From Achromobacter xylosoxidans A8 (GTDB taxonomy: Bacteria; Pseudomonadota; Gammaproteobacteria; Burkholderiales; Burkholderiaceae_B), in assembly GCF_000165835.1 (NCBI RefSeq), contig NC_014640.1, positions 4,526,001 through 4,590,000 on the forward strand: a stretch of 64,000 nt of DNA, in the 5' to 3' direction. The notes beneath the pieces were generated by a model. The model was not told the DNA's origin and made no database searches. It saw only the letters and a list, made by a program, of their open reading frames with translations. The position numbers and the translations under genes were made by a program. This document shows, one piece after another, positions 8,238-16,765 of this stretch (positions within the stretch are counted from its first letter, which is position 1; every line of letters starts with the position of its first letter).

Positions 8238-8277
8238 ATGAGGGATGGAGCGGTCCGCCTGGCGGCGGGCGCGCGTC

Positions 8278-9762
8278 TCACGCGGCCTGCTTGTCGGCGC
8301 TTTTCGGGAAGAAAATCGCGCGGCTCGGGTCGAAGCCGTAGCGCTGCTCGAACTCGGTTGCGTCCGCGGCCAGCGCCAACACCGAATCCAGGATGAAATC
8401 GGCCTTCTCGTCCGCCAGCAGCACGCTGAAGTTCAGCCGGATGAAGCCCGGCTTTTCCATTTCCCGGCCGTCCAGGATGGCCTGGCGCATCTGCAGCGAT
8501 TCATCCGCGCCGATATCCAGCAAACGATGCACGTAAGGACCCGCGCAAGCGCAGCCGCCGCGCGCCTGGATGCCGAAGCGGTCGCTCAGCATGCGCGTCA
8601 CCAGTTGCTGATGCACGAAGCCGCCGCGGCCATTGCGCACCCGGAACGAAAAGATCGGCAAGCGTGCCGCCGTCAGCGAACCCAGCAGTTCCAGTTGCGC
8701 CGCGCCCTGCCATCTGGCCAGCGCGCGTTGCACGAAGTGTTGATTGCGCTGGCGCATGAAGTCCGCGCCCAGCGCTTCCTTCACCAGCAGCACCAGGGCG
8801 GCACGGATATCGCCCACCACATTGGGCGTGCCCGCTTCCTCGCGCGCTTCCAGGCTGCCGCTGTAGTCATGGCCCACGGGCGAAACGAAGCGGACCGTGC
8901 CGCCACCGGGCCAGGTGGGCGTGGTGTCCAGCACCGCGTCGCGGCGCACGATCAGCACGCCAGACGCGCCCGGGCCGCCGATGAACTTGTGCGGCGAGAA
9001 AACAATCGCGTCGATCGCCGCATCGGCGGCGGGCGTCATCCGGATCGGCAGATAGGGCGCGCCGCCGGCATAGTCCCACAGCATCTTGGCGCCCGCAGCG
9101 TTGACGCGCCGGGTCACTTCCGCCACATCCGCCACGATGCCCGTCACGTTCGAAGCCGCCGACAGCGCGCAAACCACCAGCGCGCCCTCCCCGGCTTGCA
9201 GCGCCGCATCCAGCTGCGCCAGGTCGGGGCCGCCTTCAGGGCTTTCCGCCAGCTCGACGATTTCCGCGCCGCATTCGCGCCACGGCAGGATGTTGGAATG
9301 ATGTTCGTAGGGGCCAATGATGACGCGCACCTTGCGGCCCGCGGCGATGGCCTCGCGCACGCCGAACAGATGCACCAGCCGATTGATCCCCGCCGTCGCG
9401 CCCGAGCCCGCAAAAATCACCGCGTGCTCATCGCCCGCACAGCAGCAGCGCGCAATCGCCGCGCGCGCCTCGCGGCGCAGGCGGGTAATGAAGCCGCCGC
9501 AATAAGACGCCTCGGTATGCGAGTTGGCGTAGTACGGCAGCACCTGCTCCAGAACGAAGCGCTCGACCTGCATTAGCGCCCGGCCGGACGCAACGTAATC
9601 CGCATAGACCAGTGGCTTGACGCCATAGGGACCGTCGACCACCGCATCCTTGCCGATCAGCCCATCGGCCAGCGCCGCGGCGACGTCGTCCGCCTTCAGG
9701 CTTTCTTGAAATTGCTGCAACGGGGTAGCCGGGGCGGAGGCGGTTTTGGTGATCGTATTCAT
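8278..9762 (-). CDS. Class V aminotransferase / cysteine-desulfurase-like PLP enzyme
   Basis: A 494-residue fold-type I PLP enzyme. The Schiff-base lysine is K259 (FSPHKFIGGPGASG) and the ring-binding Asp is D230 (MLWDYAGGAPY). The His in EHHSNILPW and a C-terminal RGGCACAGPYVHRLL loop resemble the SufS/CsdA active-site cysteine region. It is longer than SufS (about 410), with roughly 45 extra N-terminal residues. No suf or isc genes are nearby, so it is probably not a housekeeping Fe-S enzyme. The divergent Lrp-type gene suggests an amino-acid substrate. Catalysed reaction unknown. Confidence 0.85.
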   Translation of the reverse strand: MNTITKTASAPATPLQQFQESLKADDVAAALADGLIGKDAVVDGPYGVKPLVYADYVASGRALMQVERFVLEQVLPYYANSHTEASYCGGFITRLRREARAAIARCCCAGDEHAVIFAGSGATAGINRLVHLFGVREAIAAGRKVRVIIGPYEHHSNILPWRECGAEIVELAESPEGGPDLAQLDAALQAGEGALVVCALSAASNVTGIVADVAEVTRRVNAAGAKMLWDYAGGAPYLPIRMTPAADAAIDAIVFSPHKFIGGPGASGVLIVRRDAVLDTTPTWPGGGTVRFVSPVGHDYSGSLEAREEAGTPNVVGDIRAALVLLVKEALGADFMRQRNQHFVQRALARWQGAAQLELLGSLTAARLPIFSFRVRNGRGGFVHQQLVTRMLSDRFGIQARGGCACAGPYVHRLLDIGADESLQMRQAILDGREMEKPGFIRLNFSVLLADEKADFILDSVLALAADATEFEQRYGFDPSRAIFFPKSADKQAA

Positions 9763-9828
9763 GTCGAGGATATTCCTGGGAACGTCGGAATATCATACGA
9801 TGGGGTGAAATTTAAAACCTCACCTAAT

Positions 9829-9850
9829 TTTTGCCTGAATTCATGAAAAT
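9829..9850. promoter_or_regulatory. Candidate Lrp-type operator between divergent genes
   Basis: An imperfect dyad centred on GAATTC (9837-9842), flanked by TTTTGCCT and ATGAAAAT, lies in the AT-rich 108-base gap between the PLP-enzyme gene and the Lrp-family regulator gene. Lrp-family proteins typically bind degenerate AT-rich dyads of about 15 bp, often in the shared promoter with a divergent target gene. Position and symmetry fit; binding is inferred. Confidence 0.45.
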
Positions 9851-9870
9851 TGGGTAATTTGATCTTTTAT

Positions 9871-10344
9871 ATGGAAAAAATAGACAAGTTTGATCTGAAT
9901 ATCATCTCCTGCCTGCAAAAGGACGGCGCGCTGTCGCAACGCGAGCTGGCCGATCGCGTCGGCCTGTCCCAAAACGCCTGCTGGCGCCGGCTGCAGCGTC
10001 TGAACGCCTGCGGCATCATTCGCGGCACCCGGGCCGAGGTCAACCTGGTCGAACTGGGGCTGGACCTGACGGTCTTCGTAATGATCCGCACCAGCCACCA
10101 CGCCAAGGCCTGGGCCGATGGTTTCCGGCAACACGTGGGGCGCCTGCCCGAAGTGACCGAGTTCTATCGCATCGGCGGAGATTGGGACTACCTCATCAAG
10201 GTGGTCTGCCGCGGCATGGCCGGGTACGACCGCTTCTACCAGAAGCTGATCACGGATTTCGAGCTGTCGACGGTGACGGGGTTCTTCAGCATGGAGGCCA
10301 TCATCGAGAACCGGCCGCCGGATCTGGGAGGGCTGGAGGGCTAA
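9871..10344 (+). CDS. Lrp/AsnC-family transcriptional regulator
   Basis: A 157-residue regulator. The N-terminal helix-turn-helix (about 1-60) is typical: KFDLNIISCLQKDGALSQRELADRVGLSQNACWRRLQRL. A C-terminal RAM/ACT-like domain (about 70-150) contains VTEFYRIGGDWDYLIKVVC, the usual ligand and oligomerisation region. ATG at 9871 is chosen because relatives begin at this point; an in-frame TTG at 9850 would add seven unlikely residues. It is transcribed divergently from the PLP enzyme across an AT-rich gap containing a dyad, so it probably controls that gene and itself in response to an amino acid. Confidence 0.93.
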   Translation: MEKIDKFDLNIISCLQKDGALSQRELADRVGLSQNACWRRLQRLNACGIIRGTRAEVNLVELGLDLTVFVMIRTSHHAKAWADGFRQHVGRLPEVTEFYRIGGDWDYLIKVVCRGMAGYDRFYQKLITDFELSTVTGFFSMEAIIENRPPDLGGLEG

Positions 10345-10551
10345 GACCAGCGGCCAGGCACCGCGTCATGTGCGATCCACGCGGACATGACAAAACCGTG
10401 ATGCCGGGACGATCAGATTTGTAATTTCAGCGACCGCGGATTGTCGGGCAACGGCCTTCACACTGGCCCTGCCTATCCGCCAGAAGACATGTTTTCCGTG
10501 GCTTCCGGTCGGTATGACGCATATCGATCTTCCCTGCTCACGGAGTCCACA

Positions 10552-11709
10552 ATGAAAAAGCTATACGTCGCGGCGGCCGCCACGGCACTGTCCGGCGCCG
10601 CCTATGCGCAGTCCTCTTCCGTCACGCTCTATGGCCTTATCGATACCGGCATCGGCTACGCCAACGTCGACGGCACCTACACCGATCCCGCCACCGGCAG
10701 CCGCACCCGCGTCGACAGCAGCCGCATCGGATCCACCACCGGCACCACCGCGGGTTCGCGCTGGGGCCTGCGCGGCAAGGAAGACCTGGGCGACGGCCTG
10801 TATGCGCTGTTCCAGCTGGAGTCCGGCTACGACAGCCGCAACGGCAACTCGCTGCAAAGCGGCCGCCTCTTCGGCCGCGAAGCCACGGTGGGCCTGGGCA
10901 GCGCCGACTGGGGCGAGGTCCGCCTGGGCCGGCAGTACAACGTCGCCGCGCGCTACTTCACCGGCATGTTCGGCTCATCGTTCGGCGGCGGCTTCAATCA
11001 ATTGAACACCGGCGCCGGCCTGGGCTTCAGCTCGGCCTACTTCGTGCGCTACGACAACCTGATCGTCTATGAAACCCCGTCGATGGCCGGCTTCAAGGGC
11101 GCCGTCGGCTACGCCTTCAACGCCGACGACCGCCGCCTCGCCCAGACCGGTTTCGCCACCGCCGACAACACTCGCGCCATCACCGCCGGCCTGCGCTACG
11201 ACAACGGCCCCGTCATGGGCTTTGCCACCTACGACCAGCTCAACGCCTCGAACAAGCTGAGCCAGAGCCAGACCGATGCCACGCCGCGTTCCTACATCAT
11301 CGGCGGCTCCTACGACTTTGAAGTCGTCAAGGTGGCCCTGGCCTACAACCGCATGACCGACGGCTGGTTCGCCGGCAAGGGCTTCCCCAACGGCGGCAGC
11401 ATCGGCGGATTTACCGGTACGCCGTCCTACGCCTTCGTCAAGGGCTTCCGCTCCAATGCCTACATGCTGGCGCTGGCCGCCCCGGTCGGCAAATCCGGCG
11501 GCGCCTTCGCATCGTGGCAACGCGCCGACGCCAACAACAAGCAGCTCACGGGCGGTGACGCCACCAGCAACACCTACAGCCTGGGCTACAACTACAACCT
11601 GTCCAAGCGCACCGATCTGTATGCGGTGGCCTCCTACACCACCAACTGGGCCTTCCTGGACAACGCCAAGGCGACCGAGGTGAATATGGGCATCCGCCAT
11701 CGGTTCTAG
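10552..11709 (+). CDS. Gram-negative porin (Burkholderiales general porin type)
   Basis: A 385-residue outer-membrane 16-stranded trimeric porin. The signal peptide MKKLYVAAAATALSGAAYA is cleaved before QSSSVTLYGLIDTGIGY, the standard first strand. The internal motifs SRWGLRGKEDLGDGLYALFQLESGYD and LFGREATVGLGSADWGEVRLGRQ are diagnostic, and the protein ends in HRF with the terminal Phe recognised by the Bam machinery. GGAG lies 6 bases before ATG 10552; the open frame extends to 10441 but that start gives no signal peptide. A strong intrinsic terminator follows. It probably carries small anions or general solutes. Confidence 0.95.
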   Translation: MKKLYVAAAATALSGAAYAQSSSVTLYGLIDTGIGYANVDGTYTDPATGSRTRVDSSRIGSTTGTTAGSRWGLRGKEDLGDGLYALFQLESGYDSRNGNSLQSGRLFGREATVGLGSADWGEVRLGRQYNVAARYFTGMFGSSFGGGFNQLNTGAGLGFSSAYFVRYDNLIVYETPSMAGFKGAVGYAFNADDRRLAQTGFATADNTRAITAGLRYDNGPVMGFATYDQLNASNKLSQSQTDATPRSYIIGGSYDFEVVKVALAYNRMTDGWFAGKGFPNGGSIGGFTGTPSYAFVKGFRSNAYMLALAAPVGKSGGAFASWQRADANNKQLTGGDATSNTYSLGYNYNLSKRTDLYAVASYTTNWAFLDNAKATEVNMGIRHRF

Positions 11710-11788
11710 CGCCAGCTTTCATAAAACGCTGCAAGCAGGAAATCCCTTGATCGAGCCCTCCTCCGCGAAGGGAAGGCCTGATGATCGC

Positions 11789-11818
11789 CGCGCGCCTTTC
11801 GGGTGCGCGATTTTTTTT
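11789..11818 (+). terminator. Rho-independent terminator after the porin gene
   Basis: CGCGCGCC and GGTGCGCG form an 8-bp stem (one G-T pair) around a 5-base loop. It is followed by one A and eight Ts at 11811-11818. It lies 80 bases after the porin stop and is the clearest intrinsic terminator in the window. Confidence 0.85.
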
Positions 11819-11882
11819 CCTGGTATCGCGCGGCGCATGGCGACCCGACGCATGGCGACCGCCGTTCAAGAACTTGTGCGCG

Positions 11883-12245
11883 TCACAACGGGCCTTCCGT
11901 CAGCAGGTAGCTGCCGCCCCGTATCGTATGCAGCAGCTTGGGACCCGAACCCGCATCGACCTTCTTGCGCAGCCGGCGCATCGCGACCGCAACGGCATGG
12001 GACTTGAAATTGCGCTTGTCGTGGACATGCAGCTTCATTTTCCAGACCTGCTCGGCAAGCTCCCAACCCACACACACCACCCCGGGCCGCTGCATCAGGA
12101 AAGCCAGCAAGCCGAACTCCTTGGGCGTCAGCGGCAGGAACTGCCGGTTGCGATAGGCGCGGCAACGCAACAAGTCCAGCTCCAGGTCGGCAAGCTGCAA
12201 CCTGGGACTGGACTCGGGGGGATTGATGACGGAGGAGTCAGCCAC
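11883..12245 (-). CDS. Receiver-less OmpR/PhoB-type winged-helix DNA-binding protein
   Basis: A 120-residue protein that is essentially only the Trans_reg_C effector domain. It shows LADLELDLLRCRAYRNRQFLPL (N-terminal beta-sheet), the LTPKEFGLLAFLMQRPGVVC helix, the recognition region VAVAMRRLRKKVDAG and the wing LLHTIRGGSYLL. No receiver domain precedes it; the upstream 31 bases separate it from the DUF4148 gene. GTG at 12245 with GGGAG upstream is the likely start. Stand-alone effector domains of this kind bind DNA without phosphorylation or act with a partner; target unknown. Confidence 0.82.
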   Translation of the reverse strand: MADSSVINPPESSPRLQLADLELDLLRCRAYRNRQFLPLTPKEFGLLAFLMQRPGVVCVGWELAEQVWKMKLHVHDKRNFKSHAVAVAMRRLRKKVDAGSGPKLLHTIRGGSYLLTEGPL

Positions 12246-12275
12246 GCCGGGCTCTCCCGCCGCGTCGGCCGGCTA

Positions 12276-12581
12276 TCAGCGCAGCGCGTTCTGGCGCTGC
12301 ACTTCGGCTTGATACTCCGGCCCCGAACGCAGGCGGAAGTACTCAGTGAATGCGGCCTTGTACTCCGGGCTGTAAATGTCCGGCGTCTCCTCGCCACGCC
12401 AGAACCGGTCCACGCCCGCGCGCTTCCAGAGCGCCAGGTCGGCCAGCACTTCGGCACGCGTCAATGACGGACCGTAGGGATTGGCCAGGCCGGCGGGAGG
12501 CGACGCAGGCTGCGCCAGCGCCGCGCCGGTAGCGGCGGCCGACAGCGCCAGGATCAATGCGGCTTTGCGGATCATCTGCAT
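12276..12581 (-). CDS. DUF4148 domain-containing secreted protein
   Basis: A 101-residue exported protein. The signal peptide MQMIRKAALILALSAAATGAALA is followed by a short domain with the DUF4148 pattern: SLTRAEVLADLALWKRAGVDRF, then GEETPDIYSPEYKAAFTEYFRLRSG. The family is abundant in Burkholderiales, secreted and of unknown function, and is often regulated by two-component systems. AGGA lies 7 bases before the ATG. It is the first gene of a two-gene unit with the receiver-less winged-helix protein. Confidence 0.88.
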   Translation of the reverse strand: MQMIRKAALILALSAAATGAALAQPASPPAGLANPYGPSLTRAEVLADLALWKRAGVDRFWRGEETPDIYSPEYKAAFTEYFRLRSGPEYQAEVQRQNALR

Positions 12582-12714
12582 GCTTAATTCCTATATATCG
12601 TGGAGGGGACTGCACGATCAAATTCTAGGAAGGCGATGCAGACAGAAAGCGGATAGCGGGATTACGTTTTTGAAATGCTGAGCCATACGGACGCGGCTGC
12701 GCGCTCTGCCATGG

Positions 12715-13377
12715 CTACCAAGCCAGGCCCTGCTCCGCAAGCCCGAGGCGCCGGGGCCTCAAGAACACATAGCAATGCTGGAACCCGTCCGCCACGACGT
12801 GCCGCGCACCCGTCATCCCGGCGATGCCGGGCTCAAATGTCTTGTAGACCTGAAACCCCTTGGCCTGCTCGACCTTGAAGCTCAGACGATCGGGCTTGTC
12901 GTTATAGCCGAGCACCAGCATCCCATCGCCCGTCAGGACGCGATGGCATTCAAACATCAATTGATTGAATGCCTCCTCGGTATCCAGGCCAAAACCGATC
13001 AACCCATTGGCAAACACCACATCAAAACTGTGGGGTGGATAGTGAGAGGACAGCTCTGTCGCCGAGCCCACCACGTGCCTGTTGGGCTGGCCGTAGGCCG
13101 CATTGCGCGGATTCAGGTCGATTGAATAGAAGTCAAGACTCAACAGCTGGTCGTAATGCCAGTTGTGCTTATCCAGACCGATGAAAAGGCACCTGGCCAC
13201 GGGAGCCGCCGCGCCGCGCCGGAAATGTTCATTGACGTAGTCAAAGACCTCTTGCTCCATGAACATCCGGCTAGGCACCCGTAGCTGGAAATTGGCGCCC
13301 AACCTTCTTAAGAGAGCCGGAGAAACCCGGAAAATAGCGCGCTTCAGGGCGTAGGTTATTTTCTTGACGAACTTCAT
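12715..13377 (-). CDS. Class I SAM-dependent methyltransferase-like protein, copy 1
   Basis: A 220-residue methyltransferase-like protein (Methyltransf_11 type). The SAM-fold strands are CLFIGLD, FYSIDLNPRN (acidic end of beta-2), VVGSATELS, FDVVFANGLIGFG and MLVLGYND. The glycine-rich motif I is atypical (FIGLDKHNWHYD), so activity is uncertain. ATG at 13377 is preferred; the frame stays open to a TTG at 13458, which would add 27 residues. A second partial copy lies exactly 1016 bases away. Substrate unknown; surface glycan or lipid modification is a guess only. Confidence 0.7.
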   Translation of the reverse strand: MKFVKKITYALKRAIFRVSPALLRRLGANFQLRVPSRMFMEQEVFDYVNEHFRRGAAAPVARCLFIGLDKHNWHYDQLLSLDFYSIDLNPRNAAYGQPNRHVVGSATELSSHYPPHSFDVVFANGLIGFGLDTEEAFNQLMFECHRVLTGDGMLVLGYNDKPDRLSFKVEQAKGFQVYKTFEPGIAGMTGARHVVADGFQHCYVFLRPRRLGLAEQGLAW

Positions 13378-13718
13378 GAGCCCCAAAAACCTCAGAAAGA
13401 ACTTAATAGCGTCGAGCACGCTAGTGGCCTTGCCGCTGAGCGTCAGCCGAAGTTTCAAATTCTATGTTTTGGCGGAGGTTTTCTATCCAGAGTTTTTCTG
13501 AATTGGTATTTACTTTTTTTGTAGCGACGACAGGCCTCAACGCCGGTTTTTGGGGCGGAACCGTCGTGAGAAATAAATAAGATTGGAGGCAGGCATCACC
13601 GCGCGATCGTCCCGATCCGGCAACGTAGCTTGCGCTACCGCTAGGCGTGATCAGGCTGCATGCATGCAACCACATGCACGCAGCTCTCTATTCCCTGCAG
13701 TCCTGACCGCGCGCCAGC
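13378..13718. other. Gap between the two methyltransferase copies
   Basis: No gene is supported in these 341 bases. The stretch 13440-13560 is AT-rich with T runs, unlike the GC-rich flanks, and probably carries the promoter of copy 1 on the minus strand. The part near 13590-13715 is GC-rich without recognisable motifs. Confidence 0.5.
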
Positions 13719-14231
13719 TCAAGCCGCAGCAGCAATATCCATCTCTCCGGCGACATGCCCCATGCGCCGTGGCCGCAGGAATACATAGCAATGCTGAAAC
13801 CCGTCCGCCACGACGTGGCGCGCCCCTGTCATACCCGCTATGCCAGGCTCGAAGGTCTTGAAGACTTGATAACCCGGGGCCTGCTCAATATTGAAGTTCA
13901 GGCGGTCGGGCTTGTCGTTGTAGCCGAGCACTAGCATTCCATCGCTGGCCAATACGCGATGGCATTCAAACATCAATTGGTTGAACGCTTCCTCGGTATC
14001 CAGGCCAAACCCGATAAGCCCATTGGCGATCACCACATCGAAGCTGTTCGGCCGATAGTAGGAAGACAGTTCGGTTGCCGAACCCACCACGTGCCTGTTG
14101 GGCTGGCCATAGGCCGCATTGCGCGGATTCAGATCTATTGAATAGAAGTCCGGATCCAGCAGCCGGTCGTAGTGCCAGTTGTGCTTATCCAAACCGATGA
14201 AGCAGGTCACGCCGTGTCCGTACAAAACCAT
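13719..14231 (-). pseudogene. Methyltransferase-like protein, copy 2 with replaced 5' end
   Basis: An open frame of 170 codons. From CFIGLDKHNWHYD to RPRRMG it is a close paralogue of copy 1, aligned without gaps at an offset of 1016 bases. It lacks the first roughly 70-90 residues of copy 1: upstream of CFIG the sequence is unrelated (MVLYGHGVT) and the frame runs into a stop about 45 codons further up. It is probably the remnant of a tandem duplication truncated at its 5' end, though a short product from ATG 14231 cannot be excluded. Divergence is mostly conservative. Confidence 0.6.
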
Positions 14232-14652
14232 GGAGATGGCCGCGTCCCAAGGGAAAGAGTCCTGGCCGGGCTGCTCGATAGGCAGCAGTCTGATGAATCA
14301 ATTTGCCGGCGCTGTCCCAGTGCGTCGCCCCGTTGCGCTGCCCTGGGATAGGAATCCTGCGTCGTAGCCGCTCAGGAGGGAGCCTGAAGCTACGCTTCTT
14401 CTATTGATAGCTAATGGCTGGCCAGGGCGATTCTTAATGTCTTGGGTTTGTTTTTTGAATTTTTTTCGCCCCAAAAACTCCCCCGGCAATCCCCCGCAAA
14501 AGCGATGATGTGGATTCAGACGGTCAGTGCAGCATTGCGTCCAGTACTTCAGCCGGGGGCTTGAACCTCAACATTTTTCCGGGGCGAGAGTTTAGCTTGG
14601 CGGCAACTGAATCAAGCTCGCCGGCCAAGGACGTTGAGTCATCGGGCGTTAC
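14232..14652. other. Non-coding gap, unexplained
   Basis: 421 bases with no supported gene. A T-rich tract lies at 14449-14467, similar in character to the gap upstream of copy 1. An imperfect inverted repeat (CTTGGCGGC near 14595 and GCCGGCCAAG near 14620) just beyond the lipoprotein gene's stop could act as its terminator. Nothing else is recognised. Confidence 0.4.
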
Positions 14653-15414
14653 CTACTTCGCCGTGGGTTGATCCGGGAAATGGAAGATCTCGGTGTAAAG
14701 CGGCTCGCTCCAATAATTCAGCCTCGCGCTCAGTTCGCCGCGCGCGCCCTTGTAGTCTTCAAGCAAGCCCGGGTAGGTAAGGAAAGTCTTGTCCGACTCG
14801 CCGTAGAAGCGGTCGAAAAAGCGCGACATCAGCGCCGTTCCGTCCTCGTCCTTCAACGCATACTCGATGATCGTCACTGGCTTATAGGTATCTGTAGCGG
14901 ACCTGGCTCCATATCCGGCGCTGAGTCGCAAGATAAGCTGCATGTAACCCGCGGTGGGCTCCATATCCTTGGACACGCTCGCTGCCAGATTGTCGCCGCC
15001 CGAAGGGCGCGTCACCTTTGTGACCTTCACTCCCCGGCCCTCCTTGGCAATCAAGTCGGCGACATTGCGCGCGAACATCTGGTTGATGCTCTCATCGGGA
15101 AAGTTCTCGGCAACCAGTTTGGAGAATTCCTCGGAGCGACGTTCCGCACGCGCCTTGAAGTCCAGTTTGTGCGCCGCGTCCGCCGTCATGCCCATCAAGA
15201 GACCTACCGGGCCAAGAATGCCGAGCACGTTAGCCGCTTGGGATCCGCCAAGATCCATGACCACGAATTGATCGTCGTGATAGAAGATTTCCACCGGTTT
15301 GCCGGACTGGATGAGGGCCTGATTGGCCTGTTTATCCAATTGGTATTTGGGCGTCGGCTGCTTGACTGCGCATCCGCTCAGGAAAATAAGAACAACGGAA
15401 AGCAACTTCTTCAT
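14653..15414 (-). CDS. Lipoprotein of unknown function sharing a promoter element with the CDI operon
   Basis: A 253-residue lipoprotein. The signal peptide MKKLLSVVLIFLSGC has lipobox LSGC (Cys15). Residues about 55-80 contain a hydrophobic Gly-rich stretch (LGGSQAANVLGILGPVGLLMG), then a charged helical part and a beta-rich C-terminal half ending YTEIFHFPDQ. No family is recognised. It is the only gene on its transcript as far as visible. Upstream at 15546-15602 lies a 57-bp element that recurs in front of the two-partner secretion operon, which suggests a shared regulator and possibly a related surface role. Confidence 0.75.
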   Translation of the reverse strand: MKKLLSVVLIFLSGCAVKQPTPKYQLDKQANQALIQSGKPVEIFYHDDQFVVMDLGGSQAANVLGILGPVGLLMGMTADAAHKLDFKARAERRSEEFSKLVAENFPDESINQMFARNVADLIAKEGRGVKVTKVTRPSGGDNLAASVSKDMEPTAGYMQLILRLSAGYGARSATDTYKPVTIIEYALKDEDGTALMSRFFDRFYGESDKTFLTYPGLLEDYKGARGELSARLNYWSEPLYTEIFHFPDQPTAK

Positions 15415-15778
15415 GTTTCAACTCGCAAAAGACAGCCTAAGTCCTGGCGTTGAAGCATCCCCGTGGCTATACGCGAACTCCCGACTCGCGTTCATCCGGA
15501 TGCCGCCCCAGAGGACTCTTGCCATTTGGCTTTTAAGTTTCACATTGAAACTAATTGTCCAATAATTTTGCCTTAAACGACAATAAATAACAATAGATGT
15601 CTTTTTGTAAATTAACAACAAAGCAAGTTATTGAAAGACGTTGAAGCAAGAAGCGAGAACGATCGCGTAATTGACGAAAAATTGAGCTTGTCAGAGGACC
15701 GAACGAAGCGAGGGCCGGCCGTCGAGCCAGCCGAGTAGGAAATCAATGTCGTTGTCCAGGCGCTCCCCCATGCCCGGA
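15415..15778. other. AT-rich leader and gap upstream of the lipoprotein gene
   Basis: 364 bases without a gene. The part 15535-15660 is strongly AT-rich and holds the 57-bp promoter element annotated separately. The part 15690-15778 is GC-rich and lies beyond the end of the membrane-protein gene. The lipoprotein transcript would have a leader of roughly 140 bases if the proposed promoter is right. Confidence 0.5.
15546..15602 (-). promoter_or_regulatory. Shared 57-bp promoter element, lipoprotein copy
   Basis: On the minus strand it contains TTGTTA (15593-15588), a 17-base spacer and CAAAAT (15570-15565), a plausible -35/-10 pair. The conserved block whose plus strand reads TGAAACTAATTGT (15546-15558) would lie at the start of the transcript. 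It aligns without gaps to 36941-36997 upstream of the TpsB gene, 43 of 57 positions identical. The conserved parts include the plus-strand string TTTGCCTTAA and both hexamer regions. Confidence 0.6.
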
Positions 15779-16555
15779 TCAAGTCACCGTGGCACTCGGT
15801 GCGAGTTGAACACCCTCTTCCATGGGCTTAAGCGCCAGCGTCCGATAGCTGACCGACATCGAGGTCACGGAAATCAGAGTGGCGGCGAATGTCGCGATGG
15901 CGCTGTACAGGTAGTATCCGATGCTCGGCTCTCTCGGCATCTGCAGCACAAAGATCCGGGCCGCCTCCAACAGCAGCAACAGCGGCACCGGCAGCGCGGC
16001 CACGGCCAGCAGGCGCAACCGGTTGCCTCGCACCAGCGGCGCGATCCGCGATATTTCCATCTTGCCGGTCAGGGCGGCGTGCGGCAATGCCAGGAAGATG
16101 TAGCCCATGAAAAAACACGGCGCCAGCACCAGCAGCAGTACCAACACAACGCCGAGCCAATGTGAGCCGTCCGGCCCCTGCGCGAACAACATCACGATGT
16201 AGCACAACAGTGTCGCCACGAACATCAAGGCGGCACCCACGATCAGCACGATGAAATACATGCGCTCCGGCTTGCCCGCCACGACGCGCGCGGGCGGCGT
16301 CTCGCCCAGCAGAATGCATCGGTGCCAAGCCACCGCCGCCAATACCGGCGCGGCCGTGCTCACCACCCAGCCTGTCAATTCCAGCAGTTTGCTGTGCTCG
16401 ACATACGCCATGTAATCCAGGTGCATGCCGAGTGCAATGCCTGCCAGCAGGATCAGGATCAACAGGGGCGACGCGCCGATCAACGGTCCGCCGTGGTCGC
16501 CCAGGTAATCGAAGGTTTGGCGGGCGACCCGCAGTATTGGTAGTTTTTGCCGCAC
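15779..16555 (-). CDS. Six-helix inner-membrane protein of unknown function
   Basis: A 258-residue integral membrane protein. About six hydrophobic helices are visible: PLLILILLAGIALGM, WVVSTAAPVLAAVAW, MYFIVLIVGAALMFVATLL, WLGVVLVLLLVLAPCFFMGYI, LLAVAALPVPLLLLLEAARI and YYLYSAIATFAATLISV. The start is GTG at 16555, with GGAG 6 bases upstream. It resembles generic small membrane proteins with paired helices but no named family is recognised. Neighbouring genes on the same strand are lipoproteins of unknown function. Confidence 0.7.
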   Translation of the reverse strand: MRQKLPILRVARQTFDYLGDHGGPLIGASPLLILILLAGIALGMHLDYMAYVEHSKLLELTGWVVSTAAPVLAAVAWHRCILLGETPPARVVAGKPERMYFIVLIVGAALMFVATLLCYIVMLFAQGPDGSHWLGVVLVLLLVLAPCFFMGYIFLALPHAALTGKMEISRIAPLVRGNRLRLLAVAALPVPLLLLLEAARIFVLQMPREPSIGYYLYSAIATFAATLISVTSMSVSYRTLALKPMEEGVQLAPSATVT

Positions 16556-16765
16556 AACGCACTCCGTGAATGCCCCGACTCTCTAGTTAGGCGTGGACCG
16601 TCGCCAGTCTGGCAGTCGATAGCCAAATCCAGATGACCCAAAAGGTCAGATCAAGACCGGCATATGGAAATGGCAGGGTAGGCACGTCAGCCCATGCTTC
16701 AGCCATCTACAGCGAAGACATGACCAAATCTCCGCTACCAAACTAACGGCAGACGCATGCGGTTC

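Noticed and set aside
8245..9576. A 443-codon plus-strand frame opposite the PLP enzyme gene
   Set aside because: The minus strand carries an intact PLP enzyme with a Schiff-base lysine; the plus frame is its shadow.
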